Source: an uncultured Rubritalea sp. (GTDB lineage Bacteria > Verrucomicrobiota > Verrucomicrobiia > Verrucomicrobiales > Akkermansiaceae). From it: 64,000 nt of DNA. Under the pieces are notes generated by a model that was not told the DNA's origin, did no database searches, and worked only from the letters and a program-made list of their open reading frames with translations. Where the stretch lies: assembly GCA_937923145.1 (NCBI GenBank), contig CALAJT010000024.1:67563-131562 (forward strand), in the 5' to 3' direction. Positions 20,467-29,205 of this stretch are shown here, in pieces (position 1 is the stretch's first letter; each line of letters starts with the position of its first letter). The position numbers and the translations under genes were made by a program.

Positions 20467-21007
20467 ATGAAAACACTAATATACTCATTAATCGTTGTAG
20501 GGGGGGGCAGCTCTAACAAGCTTCTCAGAGGAGGCAGATCAGTCACAAAGTAAATCCAAGGTTAGCAAAGAAGCACCATCACTAGTAGATCACGAAGGAT
20601 TTTTGGTAATGAGCGATGAGGCATTGAAATATCGCGAATCTCGGATGGTGAACCTAGATAAGTTTAATGCCATGTCAAAGGAAGCGAATACCATCATACT
20701 CGATACTCGATCAAAATGGGCATACGATGCATTTCACATCAAAGGGGCGATCCAGATGAGCTTCTCTGATTTCACAGCTCCAAAATTAGCTAAACTGATC
20801 CCAGACAAGAACACGCGCATCTTAATCTACTGCAACAACAACTTCGATACACCAAAGCGACCTGCGATTCAGAGTAAGATGGCACCATTAGCTCTCAACA
20901 TACCAACATTCATTAACCTTTACGGCTACGGATTCAAGAATATCTACGAGCTATCCGAATTAGTAAAACTCACTGATAAGAGACTTGAGTATGAAGGAAA
21001 GCAATAA
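20467..21007 (+). pseudogene. exported rhodanese-like protein, frame interrupted at a G8 tract
   Basis: The ORF track gives only 20603-21007, but the natural start is the ATG at 20467. Reading MKTLIYSLIVVGG there is a signal peptide, interrupted by eight consecutive G at 20500-20507. If one G is removed, the frame runs on as ...AALTSFSEEADQSQSKSKVSKEAP straight into the downstream ORF. The remainder has a rhodanese fold: IILDTRSKWAYDAFHIKGAIQMSF and a candidate active-site Cys in ILIYCNNN. The break could be a phase-variable homopolymer, a mutation or a sequence error. Family function is sulfur transfer or thiol redox in the periplasm. Confidence 0.75.
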
Positions 21008-21069
21008 TTTATACAATGGACCATAGGGGAGCCCTTGCTCAGCAACAGTAACCCCAAAGAATCCGCCCC

Positions 21070-21104
21070 ATTGACAATTGACAATTGACAATTGACCATT
21101 GACG
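21070..21104. repeat. short tandem heptamer repeat (ATTGACA)5
   Basis: Five back-to-back copies of ATTGACA, the last two with one changed base, lie between the rhodanese-like gene and the rplT terminator. They resemble the short tandemly repeated heptamers found in some bacterial intergenic regions. They also contain TTGACA, but no suitably spaced gene uses it as a -35 box. Confidence 0.8.
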
Positions 21105-21117
21105 TGCCCCCAGGCAC

Positions 21118-21154
21118 AAAAAACAACCGCTAGGATTTCTCCTAGCGGTTGTTT
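21118..21154 (-). terminator. rho-independent terminator of rplT
   Basis: A perfect 15-bp stem (AAACAACCGCTAGGA / TCCTAGCGGTTGTTT, loop TTTC) is followed on the minus strand by a T run, 27 bases past the rplT stop. Confidence 0.92.
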
Positions 21155-21180
21155 CTATAAGTGTTTAGTTAGTCTAATTA

Positions 21181-21549
21181 TTACGCGTGCTTCTTTTCGA
21201 GTGCACTTTTAGACAGCTCAACGATTGAGTTGAACGCAGCGATGTCGTTGACCGCGAGGTCAGCGAGGATCTTACGATCCACATCGATACTTGCTGCTTT
21301 TACACCTTCCATGAAGCGTGAATAAGTTAGCTCCTGTGCACGAGATGCAGCGGAAATACGCTGGATCCAGAGGCGACGGAATGCTCCCTTACGCTTTTTG
21401 CGGTCACGATATTCGTATTGACGTGCTTTGAAGACAGCGTCTTTCGCATAGCGATATAGCTTTGAACGGAAACCACGGAATCCTTTCGCGCGGAGAAGTA
21501 CTCTCTTGCGACGGGAACGTGATGCCGGACTGTTTGTTGCTCTTGGCAT
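21181..21549 (-). CDS. rplT: 50S ribosomal protein L20
   Basis: This 122-residue basic protein has the L20 signature: MPRATNSPASRSRRKRVLLRAKGFRG, then YAYRDRKKRKG-like AVFKARQYEYRDRKKRKGAFRRLWIQRISAA. L20 binds 23S rRNA early in 50S assembly and commonly represses its own operon. It follows rpmI after 177 bases. infC, the usual third member, is not upstream here. Confidence 0.97.
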   Translation of the reverse strand: MPRATNSPASRSRRKRVLLRAKGFRGFRSKLYRYAKDAVFKARQYEYRDRKKRKGAFRRLWIQRISAASRAQELTYSRFMEGVKAASIDVDRKILADLAVNDIAAFNSIVELSKSALEKKHA

Positions 21550-21726
21550 TGTATTATTTTTTCCTTTAACAGACTGTTTTTATCCTATCTCCCACAGTCT
21601 CGTCCGTTATTATTCCAGCTGAGCTGGAAAGGCTGTGTAGAGTCTGCTCGAATTGCGAGCAGGGCTTGCTTGGTGAGTAACCGAGCTTTTCTTAGTTCAC
21701 TGCATTAGTAAATTACTGTGACAGAC
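21550..21726 (-). promoter_or_regulatory. structured rpmI-rplT spacer (candidate L20 control RNA)
   Basis: The spacer is long for this operon and contains two strong hairpins: TTCCAGCT-G-AGCTGGAA at 21613-21629 and CTGCTCG-AATTG-CGAGCAG at 21644-21662. L20 autoregulates through structured RNA in other bacteria, so this may be a control element. That is inference. It could simply be a processing site. Confidence 0.4.
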
Positions 21727-21936
21727 CTAGAGGAAAGGAAGTGATTCCTTAATTCTTGGTGCATCTGCTTTAGAAGCAAGGGTTGCTTTCCCGAGGGAAC
21801 GCTTACGCTTTGAACTCTTCTTTTGAAGAAGGTGGCGCTTTCCTTGTTTTCTGCGGAGTAACTTACCAGTACCAGTGACCTTGAAACGCTTTGCTACTGA
21901 CTTACGTGTCTTGGCTTTACCTGATTTTCTGGCCAT
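21727..21936 (-). CDS. rpmI: 50S ribosomal protein L35
   Basis: The 69-residue basic protein contains [36 protein letters not shown], the L35 signature, at the expected length. It is first in the visible rpmI-rplT pair and divergent from the cyclophilin gene. Confidence 0.96.
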   Translation of the reverse strand: MARKSGKAKTRKSVAKRFKVTGTGKLLRRKQGKRHLLQKKSSKRKRSLGKATLASKADAPRIKESLPFL

Positions 21937-22093
21937 AGGGGGCGGAATCTATGGATATTTGATGGGAAATCAAGACAAATGTGATCAGTTTTTGTGATTT
22001 TTAACTGATTATAAGGTCTTAATAGGGCGATTTCGCATTTTTGCTCAGTTTTGAGTTGTCGCTAGCACCAGAAACGTGTTGCCTACCACCACT

Positions 22094-22600
22094 ATGAGCG
22101 ATATTTCAGATATTAAAATCACAATCAAGACAAACAAAGGCGACATCAAAATGACTATGTACGCACACGATACGCAAGTAACCTGCGCTAGCTTTCTAAA
22201 TCTAGCAACACGTGGCTACTACGATGGACTAAAATTCCACCGTGTCATCCCAGACTTCATGATCCAAGGAGGAGACCCTACAGGCACTGGAATGGGTGGC
22301 CCTGACTATAAATTCGAGTGTGAGTGCAAGCCACACCTCAAGCACGACAAGCCAGGCATCTTCTCAATGGCGAACGCGGGACCTAACACAAATGGCTCAC
22401 AGTTCTTCATCACTCACGTGGCAACTCCACACCTAGATGGTAAGCACACTGTCTTCGGAAATGTTACCGAAGGTCAAGACGTAGTAAACAAGATCGTAGG
22501 TGGCGACAAGATCGAGACTATCGAAATCCACGACAGCACAGACGACCTCTTCGCAGCGCAAGCAGACCGCATCGCTGACTGGAACAAGACTCTAGGTTAA
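22094..22600 (+). CDS. cyclophilin-type peptidyl-prolyl cis-trans isomerase
   Basis: This enzyme speeds proline isomerisation during folding. The cyclophilin core is plain: [68 protein letters not shown]. There is no signal peptide, so it is cytoplasmic. The ORF track starts at a GTG at 22076. The ATG at 22094 ([16 protein letters not shown], 168 residues) starts right at the first strand of the fold and is preferred. Confidence 0.95.
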   Translation: MSDISDIKITIKTNKGDIKMTMYAHDTQVTCASFLNLATRGYYDGLKFHRVIPDFMIQGGDPTGTGMGGPDYKFECECKPHLKHDKPGIFSMANAGPNTNGSQFFITHVATPHLDGKHTVFGNVTEGQDVVNKIVGGDKIETIEIHDSTDDLFAAQADRIADWNKTLG

Positions 22601-22623
22601 TCTCTTACTCTTCAATAATCTTT

Positions 22624-22654
22624 AAAAGCAATCACTACGGTGGTTGCTTTTTTT
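22624..22654 (+). terminator. rho-independent terminator of the cyclophilin gene
   Basis: The stem AAAAGCAATCAC / GTGGTTGCTTTT (one G-T pair, loop TACG) is followed by a T tract, 23 bases after the stop codon. Confidence 0.88.
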
Positions 22655-22659
22655 GTTGG

Positions 22660-22928
22660 GTGAATGGTTTAGCTGGTAGCAAGGGGAGCATTGTGCTGCG
22701 AACGGGAGCGAGAAGCAGCCTTCGGCTTTGGGGAGCATTGTGTCTATCCGTTCAAGGTTGCATATCGCTCTGCGGCTTCTCCGCTTCCTGCTTCCAAAGG
22801 GCGCAGCCCCGCTCCCGGAGTAACGCTCAACCGTCCGAAAAATAAAATTAGCATTTTATACAAAGATTTTCTTGCCATTATTCAAAAATTGATTAGAACT
22901 CCGCCGCAGTCAAACGACTCACCACCAA
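22660..22928. other. GC-rich non-coding segment with direct and inverted repeats upstream of tRNA-Leu
   Basis: No convincing gene is present; the ORFs listed here run into the tRNA or lack any family. The segment is richer in GC than its surroundings. It has an exact 13-base direct repeat GGGGAGCATTGTG at 22683-22695 and 22730-22742. It also has facing partial inverted repeats (GGGAGCG ... CGCTCCC; GAAGCAG ... CTGCTTC). It may be a repeat element or a relic left by insertion next to the tRNA. Confidence 0.5.
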
Positions 22929-23016
22929 GCTCGGGTGGCGGAATTGGTAGACGCGCCAGACTAAGGATCTGGTGTCCATTGCGGACGTGGGGGTTCGACT
23001 CCCCCCTCGAGCACCA
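22929..23016 (+). tRNA. tRNA-Leu, anticodon AAG
   Basis: The 88-base gene folds as a class II tRNA: acceptor GCTCGGG / CTCGAGC, D-loop GAATTGGTAGA, anticodon stem CCAGA/TCTGG around loop CTAAGGA, long variable arm, T-arm GGGGGTTCGACTCCCCC, and encoded CCA. The long variable arm, the D-loop pattern and A73 indicate leucine. Placing U33 in the loop gives anticodon AAG, reading CUU and, if A34 is deaminated to inosine, also CUC/CUA. A terminator follows immediately. Confidence 0.92.
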
Positions 23017-23019
23017 TTT

Positions 23020-23048
23020 AGCCTCTTGTTTAGTCAAGAGGCTTTTTT
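23020..23048 (+). terminator. rho-independent terminator of tRNA-Leu
   Basis: AGCCTCTTG-TTTAGT-CAAGAGGCT followed by TTTTT, three bases after the CCA end. Confidence 0.92.
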
Positions 23049-23136
23049 GTGCCCCGGTTTTAGTTAAATTACGAGACTATAGCTTTATACTTGTCCTAGG
23101 CATAGACCTGCGTAATCTAACCTTCTAATTAAAAGT

Positions 23137-26100
23137 ATGTCTAACTTCTTTGAAAAACCGATCCTCAATTCACCATATGATTACCCAGCACGACACTGGC
23201 AATTAGATGAAGATGGTCAACCTACGGATAGCATCGTTGCAAACAGACGAAAGTCATCTTACGTAACCCCTGTCCCTAAGCCTAAGAAACGTAAAAAGGG
23301 ACAAGAAAAAGACCTGTTTGCTGAAGAACCTCAAGGCATATCTATTGATGGACAGATCTACGATCAAACTTCGTTGATTGGTGAGATACGTCAAGCGGTT
23401 GATACATGGAGAGAGCTTCCTAACTCTAACAGCTGGGGTGTAACACCTGAGACAGCAAGACTCCTTCAGCACTGGAGAGATGGTAATAATTTTCACGGTA
23501 TTAGACCTTTCTTCTGCCAAGTAGAAGCTGCGGAGATAGCGATTTGGCTTACAGAAGTAGCTCCTAAGTTACCTCAATATCAGAAATTTTTTAAGTATCT
23601 TAAAGCTGTTAATGAAGAAGCAAACCCAGAGATTTTTCGCATAGCACTAAAACTTGCCACTGGTGCTGGTAAAACAACCGTAATGGCGATGCTTATTGCA
23701 TGGCAGACCATCAATGCAATCAGGCGCCCTAACAGTAAGACCTATTCGAAGGGCTTTCTTCTAGTGGCTCCGGGTATCACCATTCGTGATCGACTCCGTG
23801 TCTTATTGCCAAATGACCCAGAGAATTATTACAGCACGCGTCAACTTCTACCTGAGGAATACACTGATGATGTTCGGCAGGCTCGAATTGTTATTACGAA
23901 CTATCACGCCTTCCAGCTACGTGAGAAAATGGCGCTGTCTAAGGGTGGTAGATCACTGCTCCAGGGGAGAGGTCCAGATATCACCACCAAAGAGACCGAA
24001 GGTCAAATGGTGCAACGGGTTTGTGGCGACCTGATGGGACTAAAGAACATCGTTGTGATTAATGATGAAGCGCACCACTGTTATCGTGAAAAAGTAGGTG
24101 ATACTGCTGAAGAAACCGTCGATGAACTCAAGGGTGCTGATAAAAAGGATGCGCAAAAGAATAACGCCTATGCTCGGCTATGGATCAGCGGGATCGAAGC
24201 TATTAAACGTGTTATTGGTGTCAAGACAGTCTTCGATCTCTCAGCTACTCCTTTCTTCCTAGCTGGCTCAGGTTACCGAGAAGGCACACTTTTCCCATGG
24301 GTAATGAGTGATTTCTCACTTATGGATGCGATCGAATGCGGCATCGTTAAGTTACCTCGTGTTCCAATCATGGATAATGCTATTGATGGAGATGATATGC
24401 CAAAGTTCCGCAAGCTCTGGCAAGCGATGAAGGACGCCAAGCAGACATTGCCTACCACGAAAAGTGCCGCTAATAAGTATGACCCTAGAGAACTTCCTCC
24501 ACTTCTAGTTACGGCACTCCAAGCCCTCTATAGTCACTATGTAAAGACATACGACCAGTGGAAGACGACTCTAGATGTTCCTCCTGTATTTATTGTGGTC
24601 TGCCAAAACACAGAGATTTCTAAGTTAGTTTATAAATTCATCTCAGGTTTTGAATTTACTGAAAACAAAGACGGCAGTCAACCGCCACCATTCCTAGGCG
24701 ACTTCTCACTGTTCCGTAACTACGATGATAATGGCGAACGACTCGCAAAGCCCAACACTCTTCTCATCGACTCCGAGCAGCTCGAATCTGGAGATGCGCT
24801 AGACTCAGATTTCCGCAAATCCTTTGCTCCTGAAATAGACCGTTACCGCCGTGAGCTGATTGAGCGCACTGGTAATTCTGAAGCGGGTAAGAAGATAGAT
24901 GATTCAGATCTCATGCGAGAAGTCATGAATACCGTGGGCAAGAAAGGAAAGCTCGGTGAGCAGATCCGCTGTGTTGTCTCTGTATCCATGCTTACCGAAG
25001 GGTGGGATACGAATACAGTCACCCACATTCTAGGCATCCGAGCTTTTGGCACTCAGTTACTCTGTGAGCAGGTAGTTGGTCGTGGTCTACGTAGACAGTC
25101 TTATGAGCTGAATGAAGAAGGATTATTTGATGTCGAATATTCTGACATACTAGGAATCCCATTCGACTTCACAGCCAAGCCCACAGTATCTGAACCCAAG
25201 CCACCTAAAACAACAGAGCGTGTCCATGCAGTGCGCCCAGAACGCGATGCTTTGGAAATTAAATTCCCACGTATTTCAGGCTATCGGGTTGAGTTACCTA
25301 AACAAGAGTTAGCAGCCCACTTCACAGAGGATCATCATTATCAGCTTTCTCCAGCTATTATTGGACCCACTCGGGCGTTACTTTCTGGAATAGTAGGGGA
25401 GACGCATGAGATCACTCCGAGCCAGCTTAAATCGAAAAGAACTTCATCCATCATCTTCACGCTTACTAATAAACTGATCGAAAAACACTATCGCGATGAG
25501 AATGGGCAGATGCGTCTAGACTTTTTCGCTCCGCTTAAACGAATCGTCCGTAAATGGTATGATACATGCCTTACGTGCACTGGTGACACCTACCCAGCAC
25601 AAGTCCTCAATGGGCAGATTGCCGATGAAGCATGTAACAAAATTTACAATGCAATCAACTCTGCAGAGGTCGGCTCTGATAGAATATTTGCTATTACAGA
25701 TCACTTCAATCCTATAGGTAGTAGTTCAATAATAAATTTCAATACATCGAAACCTATCTACGCGACCGATCCTCGACGATCACAGATCAACTACGTCGTC
25801 TACGATTCAGAGTGGGAAGCTGATTTTGCTAGAGTGTGCGACACTCATCTGCTGGTAAAATCATATGTCAAAAACCAAAGCATGGGCTTTGAGGTTCCTT
25901 ACCGGATGGGAGCAGAGTCTAAGCGCTACATTCCTGATTTTATTCTCCGCATTGATGATGGTAGTGGCGGTATTCTCAATCTCATTGTTGAGATTAAGGG
26001 ATATCGGGGAGAGGATGCTAAAGTGAAAGCAGACACGATGCAGACTTATTGGGTTCCAGGAGTGAATAATCTTGGGAAATTTGGTAAATGGGCGTTTCTT

Positions 26101-26214
26101 GAGCTGACTCAGCCGTTCTCAATGGAGCACGAGCTTTCCGAGTATATTACTAAGATCTTAGATGAGAGCCTACCCAAACTTTCAGCAGACCAGAATCCAT
26201 TTCTAGTGAAGTAA
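23137..26214 (+). CDS. type III-like restriction enzyme Res subunit (SF2 helicase + PD-(D/E)XK nuclease)
   Basis: The 1025-residue protein has an SF2 motor: Walker A ATGAGKTT at 174-181, INDEAHHCY, LSATPFF, and EGWDTNTVTHILGIRAFGTQLLCEQVVGRGLRR. This is the arrangement of type III Res proteins and the BPTD_3080-type restriction enzymes. Near the C-terminus, YIPDFILRI ... LNLIVEIKGYR gives the D...E-x-K set of a PD-(D/E)XK nuclease. It should translocate on DNA and cut unmodified targets together with the methyltransferase encoded 36 bases downstream. The frame is intact. The recognition site cannot be predicted. Confidence 0.9.
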   Translation: MSNFFEKPILNSPYDYPARHWQLDEDGQPTDSIVANRRKSSYVTPVPKPKKRKKGQEKDLFAEEPQGISIDGQIYDQTSLIGEIRQAVDTWRELPNSNSWGVTPETARLLQHWRDGNNFHGIRPFFCQVEAAEIAIWLTEVAPKLPQYQKFFKYLKAVNEEANPEIFRIALKLATGAGKTTVMAMLIAWQTINAIRRPNSKTYSKGFLLVAPGITIRDRLRVLLPNDPENYYSTRQLLPEEYTDDVRQARIVITNYHAFQLREKMALSKGGRSLLQGRGPDITTKETEGQMVQRVCGDLMGLKNIVVINDEAHHCYREKVGDTAEETVDELKGADKKDAQKNNAYARLWISGIEAIKRVIGVKTVFDLSATPFFLAGSGYREGTLFPWVMSDFSLMDAIECGIVKLPRVPIMDNAIDGDDMPKFRKLWQAMKDAKQTLPTTKSAANKYDPRELPPLLVTALQALYSHYVKTYDQWKTTLDVPPVFIVVCQNTEISKLVYKFISGFEFTENKDGSQPPPFLGDFSLFRNYDDNGERLAKPNTLLIDSEQLESGDALDSDFRKSFAPEIDRYRRELIERTGNSEAGKKIDDSDLMREVMNTVGKKGKLGEQIRCVVSVSMLTEGWDTNTVTHILGIRAFGTQLLCEQVVGRGLRRQSYELNEEGLFDVEYSDILGIPFDFTAKPTVSEPKPPKTTERVHAVRPERDALEIKFPRISGYRVELPKQELAAHFTEDHHYQLSPAIIGPTRALLSGIVGETHEITPSQLKSKRTSSIIFTLTNKLIEKHYRDENGQMRLDFFAPLKRIVRKWYDTCLTCTGDTYPAQVLNGQIADEACNKIYNAINSAEVGSDRIFAITDHFNPIGSSSIINFNTSKPIYATDPRRSQINYVVYDSEWEADFARVCDTHLLVKSYVKNQSMGFEVPYRMGAESKRYIPDFILRIDDGSGGILNLIVEIKGYRGEDAKVKADTMQTYWVPGVNNLGKFGKWAFLELTQPFSMEHELSEYITKILDESLPKLSADQNPFLVK

Positions 26215-26250
26215 ATTATCACCAAACATATTTAAAAACAATTTTTCAAC

Positions 26251-29094
26251 ATGGCTAAGAAGAAAACAGCGAAAAAGAAAACGGCTAAGAGATCGACTAA
26301 AAAAACCATAGGAACCTTTAACCATGGAGATGAAGCTACGCGGAAGAACTTACCCTCAGCAGAAATGCAATCGGTGCTGGATGAGGACACTAAGAAGCCG
26401 ATAAAAGTGATTTATACCAGTTCACCGACCGCTCTCGAAGAGGAAATAGCAAACCGTGATCTTGACCTAGATCCCCAGCTGATTTGGCGAGGAAAGCGGA
26501 CAGAGCCTCTCGAAGTTCCAGCTCCGCCACTCTATATCCAAGAAAAGGTGAAGCCAAAAGCGATCATCGATGATCTCATCCGTCGCTCTAAGGACAATGC
26601 AGAAGAAGCTGGCGAAGAAACCCCAGATCTATTCTCAGACTTCAACGGACTCCCAGATAGTGCCAAATCGACCGACTTCTACCAGCATGAAGGTCACTGG
26701 ACAAACCGGATGATCCTCGGGGACTCGCTGCAAGCGATGGCTTCACTAGCTGAGCGTGAGGACCTACGTGGACAAGTGCAATGCATCTACCTCGATCCAC
26801 CGTATGGAATTAAGTTTAACTCTAATTTTCAGTGGTCCACCACCTCACGCGATGTTAAAGACGGTAAAGCCGACCACATTTCCCGTGAGCCAGAGCAGGT
26901 CAAAGCGTTTCGTGATACTTGGAGAGATGGCGTCCACTCATACCTCACCTACCTCCGTGACCGCCTTATCGTTTCGAAAGATCTTCTTCATGAGTCAGGA
27001 TCAATTTTTGTTCAGATCGGAGATGAAAACGTCCATCGTGTAAGAGCGTTAATGGATGAGGTGTTTGGGGAAGATAATTTTGTAAGTTTAATTTCTTTTG
27101 TAACCACTGGAGGGGTAAAACAAAATTATTTAGCAACTCAGTCTGATTACTTAATTTGGTTCTCTAGAGATAAAAAATATGCAAAGTATCGTCAGCCATA
27201 CTTCAAGAAAAATACTGAAGATGGTTCAGCTAAAACATTTACTTGGGTAGAAAGCTCTAACTTTGAGCGTAGAGGGCTTACGAGTAAAGAAAAAGCTAAT
27301 AATATAGTTCCTGAAAATCACAGATTATACAGCCCAAGAGATTTCACGACACAAGGCAATCCTGTCGTAGAATTCACTTTTCAAGGTAAAACTTATAAAA
27401 AACCATGGAAAACTACAATCAAGGGTCTGGAAAAAATGGGAAAAGCTAATCGTATTCATGTAGCTAAGAACAGTATTTCTCGTGTCAACTATCTTGCAGA
27501 TTTTGAAGTATCGGAAATAACTAATCTTTGGACTGATACGTTTCTAGGTAGCTTTGCAGAGAAAAAGCAATATGTGGTTCAAACTTCCCAGAAAACTATT
27601 CAACGCTGTATCCTAATGACCACAGACCCAGGAGACCTCGTCCTCGACCCCACCTGCGGCTCAGGCACTACAGCTTACGTTGCTGAACAATGGGGACGAC
27701 GTTGGATCACTATTGACACATCTCGTGTCGCCCTAGCCCTAGCTCGTGCACGGATCATGGGAGCACGCTATCCTTTCTATCACCTCAAAGACTCCCAAGA
27801 AGGGCAAATCAAAGAAGCCGCACTCAGCCAAACTTCCGTCCGCACTCAGCCCACTTACGGTAAACTACGGCAAGGATTCGTTTACGAACGTGTGCCACAT
27901 ATCACACTAAAATCCATAGCTAATAATGCTGAGATCGATGTCATCTGGGACACTTTCCAAGAGCAACTAGAACCACTCCGCGAGCAACTGAACTCCGTGC
28001 TATCGCAAAGCTGGGAAGAATGGAGAATCCCCAAAAAAGCAGAGGAAGATTGGTCCGCCACAGCGAAGAAACTCCACAGTGATTGGTGGAAATTCCGTAT
28101 CGAGCGTCAAATAGAAATAGATGCCTCTATCGCCGCCAAAGCAGACTATGAATACCTCTACGACAAACCTTATGAGGATAAAACTAAAGTCAGGGTAGCA
28201 GGACCTTTCACGGTAGATTCACTAATGCCCCACCGCACCTTAGCGGTAGATCAGAATGATGAAATCATCGATGGTTGGGCAATGCATGAAGGTGAAGAGG
28301 ACTACGGGAAAGTGCAAGATTTCACCTCAGTCATGCTAGAGACCCTCGCTTCTTCCGGAGTTCAACAGGCACATAAAGAAGATAAACTCAACTTCTCCAG
28401 TGTCTGCCCTTTCCCAGGAACCAAATATATCTGCGGTGAGGGATACTACACAGAAAGTGAATCTGAAGATGCTCCTCAGAAACGTGCAGGTATTTTTATC
28501 GGTCCAGAGTTTGGCACCGTATCACGACCTGATCTAGTAGCAGCTGCTCGTGAGGCTGCGGACATAGGATTCGATGTTTTAATCACCTGTGCTTTTAACT
28601 ATGATGCTCACACCACAGAATTTGAAAAACTAGGTGCTTTACCGATCCTAAAAGCGCGAATGAATGCCGATCTTCACATGGCAGACGATCTTAAAAATAC
28701 GGGAGCAGGTAATCTCTTCGTGATCTTCGGTGAGCCAGATATCAGCATAGAGCCGCAGGATGGAGATCTTATCCAAGTAAGAATCAATGGGGTGGATGTC
28801 TTCAAGCCATCCACTGGTAAAGTAGAATCAAGCGGTCCAGAGGGGATTGCTTGCTGGTTCATCGATACAGACTACAACGAGGAATCCTTTTTCGTCCGAC
28901 ATGCCTACTTCCTAGGACAGAATGATCCCTACAAGCAGCTAAAAACGACACTTAAAGCAGAAGTAGACCAAGAAGCATGGGACACACTGAACAGCGATAT
29001 TTCCAGAGCTTTCAAACGCCCATCGACTGGCAGAATAGCCGTAAAAGTGATCAATCACCTAGGTGATGAGGTCATGAAAGTCTATTCAGCCTAA
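26251..29094 (+). CDS. beta-class DNA methyltransferase (Mod partner of the restriction enzyme)
   Basis: The 947-residue protein has the catalytic motif DPPY at about 182-185 (CIYLDPPYGIKFN) ahead of the AdoMet-binding motif DPTCGSGTT near residue 465. This is the beta-class order typical of type III Mod and related N6-adenine or N4-cytosine methyltransferases. The region between them is the likely target-recognition part. About 400 residues follow the methyltransferase core, longer than usual. The N-terminus MAKKKTAKKKTAKRSTKK is a basic tail. The gene is 36 bases after the Res gene, so the two form one operon and one restriction-modification system. Confidence 0.9.
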   Translation: MAKKKTAKKKTAKRSTKKTIGTFNHGDEATRKNLPSAEMQSVLDEDTKKPIKVIYTSSPTALEEEIANRDLDLDPQLIWRGKRTEPLEVPAPPLYIQEKVKPKAIIDDLIRRSKDNAEEAGEETPDLFSDFNGLPDSAKSTDFYQHEGHWTNRMILGDSLQAMASLAEREDLRGQVQCIYLDPPYGIKFNSNFQWSTTSRDVKDGKADHISREPEQVKAFRDTWRDGVHSYLTYLRDRLIVSKDLLHESGSIFVQIGDENVHRVRALMDEVFGEDNFVSLISFVTTGGVKQNYLATQSDYLIWFSRDKKYAKYRQPYFKKNTEDGSAKTFTWVESSNFERRGLTSKEKANNIVPENHRLYSPRDFTTQGNPVVEFTFQGKTYKKPWKTTIKGLEKMGKANRIHVAKNSISRVNYLADFEVSEITNLWTDTFLGSFAEKKQYVVQTSQKTIQRCILMTTDPGDLVLDPTCGSGTTAYVAEQWGRRWITIDTSRVALALARARIMGARYPFYHLKDSQEGQIKEAALSQTSVRTQPTYGKLRQGFVYERVPHITLKSIANNAEIDVIWDTFQEQLEPLREQLNSVLSQSWEEWRIPKKAEEDWSATAKKLHSDWWKFRIERQIEIDASIAAKADYEYLYDKPYEDKTKVRVAGPFTVDSLMPHRTLAVDQNDEIIDGWAMHEGEEDYGKVQDFTSVMLETLASSGVQQAHKEDKLNFSSVCPFPGTKYICGEGYYTESESEDAPQKRAGIFIGPEFGTVSRPDLVAAAREAADIGFDVLITCAFNYDAHTTEFEKLGALPILKARMNADLHMADDLKNTGAGNLFVIFGEPDISIEPQDGDLIQVRINGVDVFKPSTGKVESSGPEGIACWFIDTDYNEESFFVRHAYFLGQNDPYKQLKTTLKAEVDQEAWDTLNSDISRAFKRPSTGRIAVKVINHLGDEVMKVYSA

Positions 29095-29156
29095 CGAAAA
29101 ATACATAAATACAGACCAAAACCTTAAAAAATAATTTGAAAACGCTTGTCGATCAA

Positions 29157-29170
29157 GTATCATATGATAC
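29157..29170. promoter_or_regulatory. perfect 14-bp palindrome, candidate operator of the TAC-like operon
   Basis: GTATCATATGATAC is a perfect palindrome in the 111-base gap between the methyltransferase and the small gene at 29206. Autoregulating antitoxins with an HTH domain, such as MqsA, bind palindromes just upstream of their operon. The HTH protein at 29645 is the obvious candidate. Binding is inferred. Confidence 0.5.
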
Positions 29171-29205
29171 GAGTCTATTGGCGACACGAAATACTGAGAG
29201 TCGCA

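Noticed and set aside
21070-21104. Array of TTGACA promoter -35 boxes
   Set aside because: No matching -10 boxes at 16-18 bases and no gene in the right orientation; a simple tandem repeat explains it.
22691-23128. 145-residue plus ORF across the tRNA-Leu gene
   Set aside because: It runs through a complete tRNA and a terminator and shows no family features.
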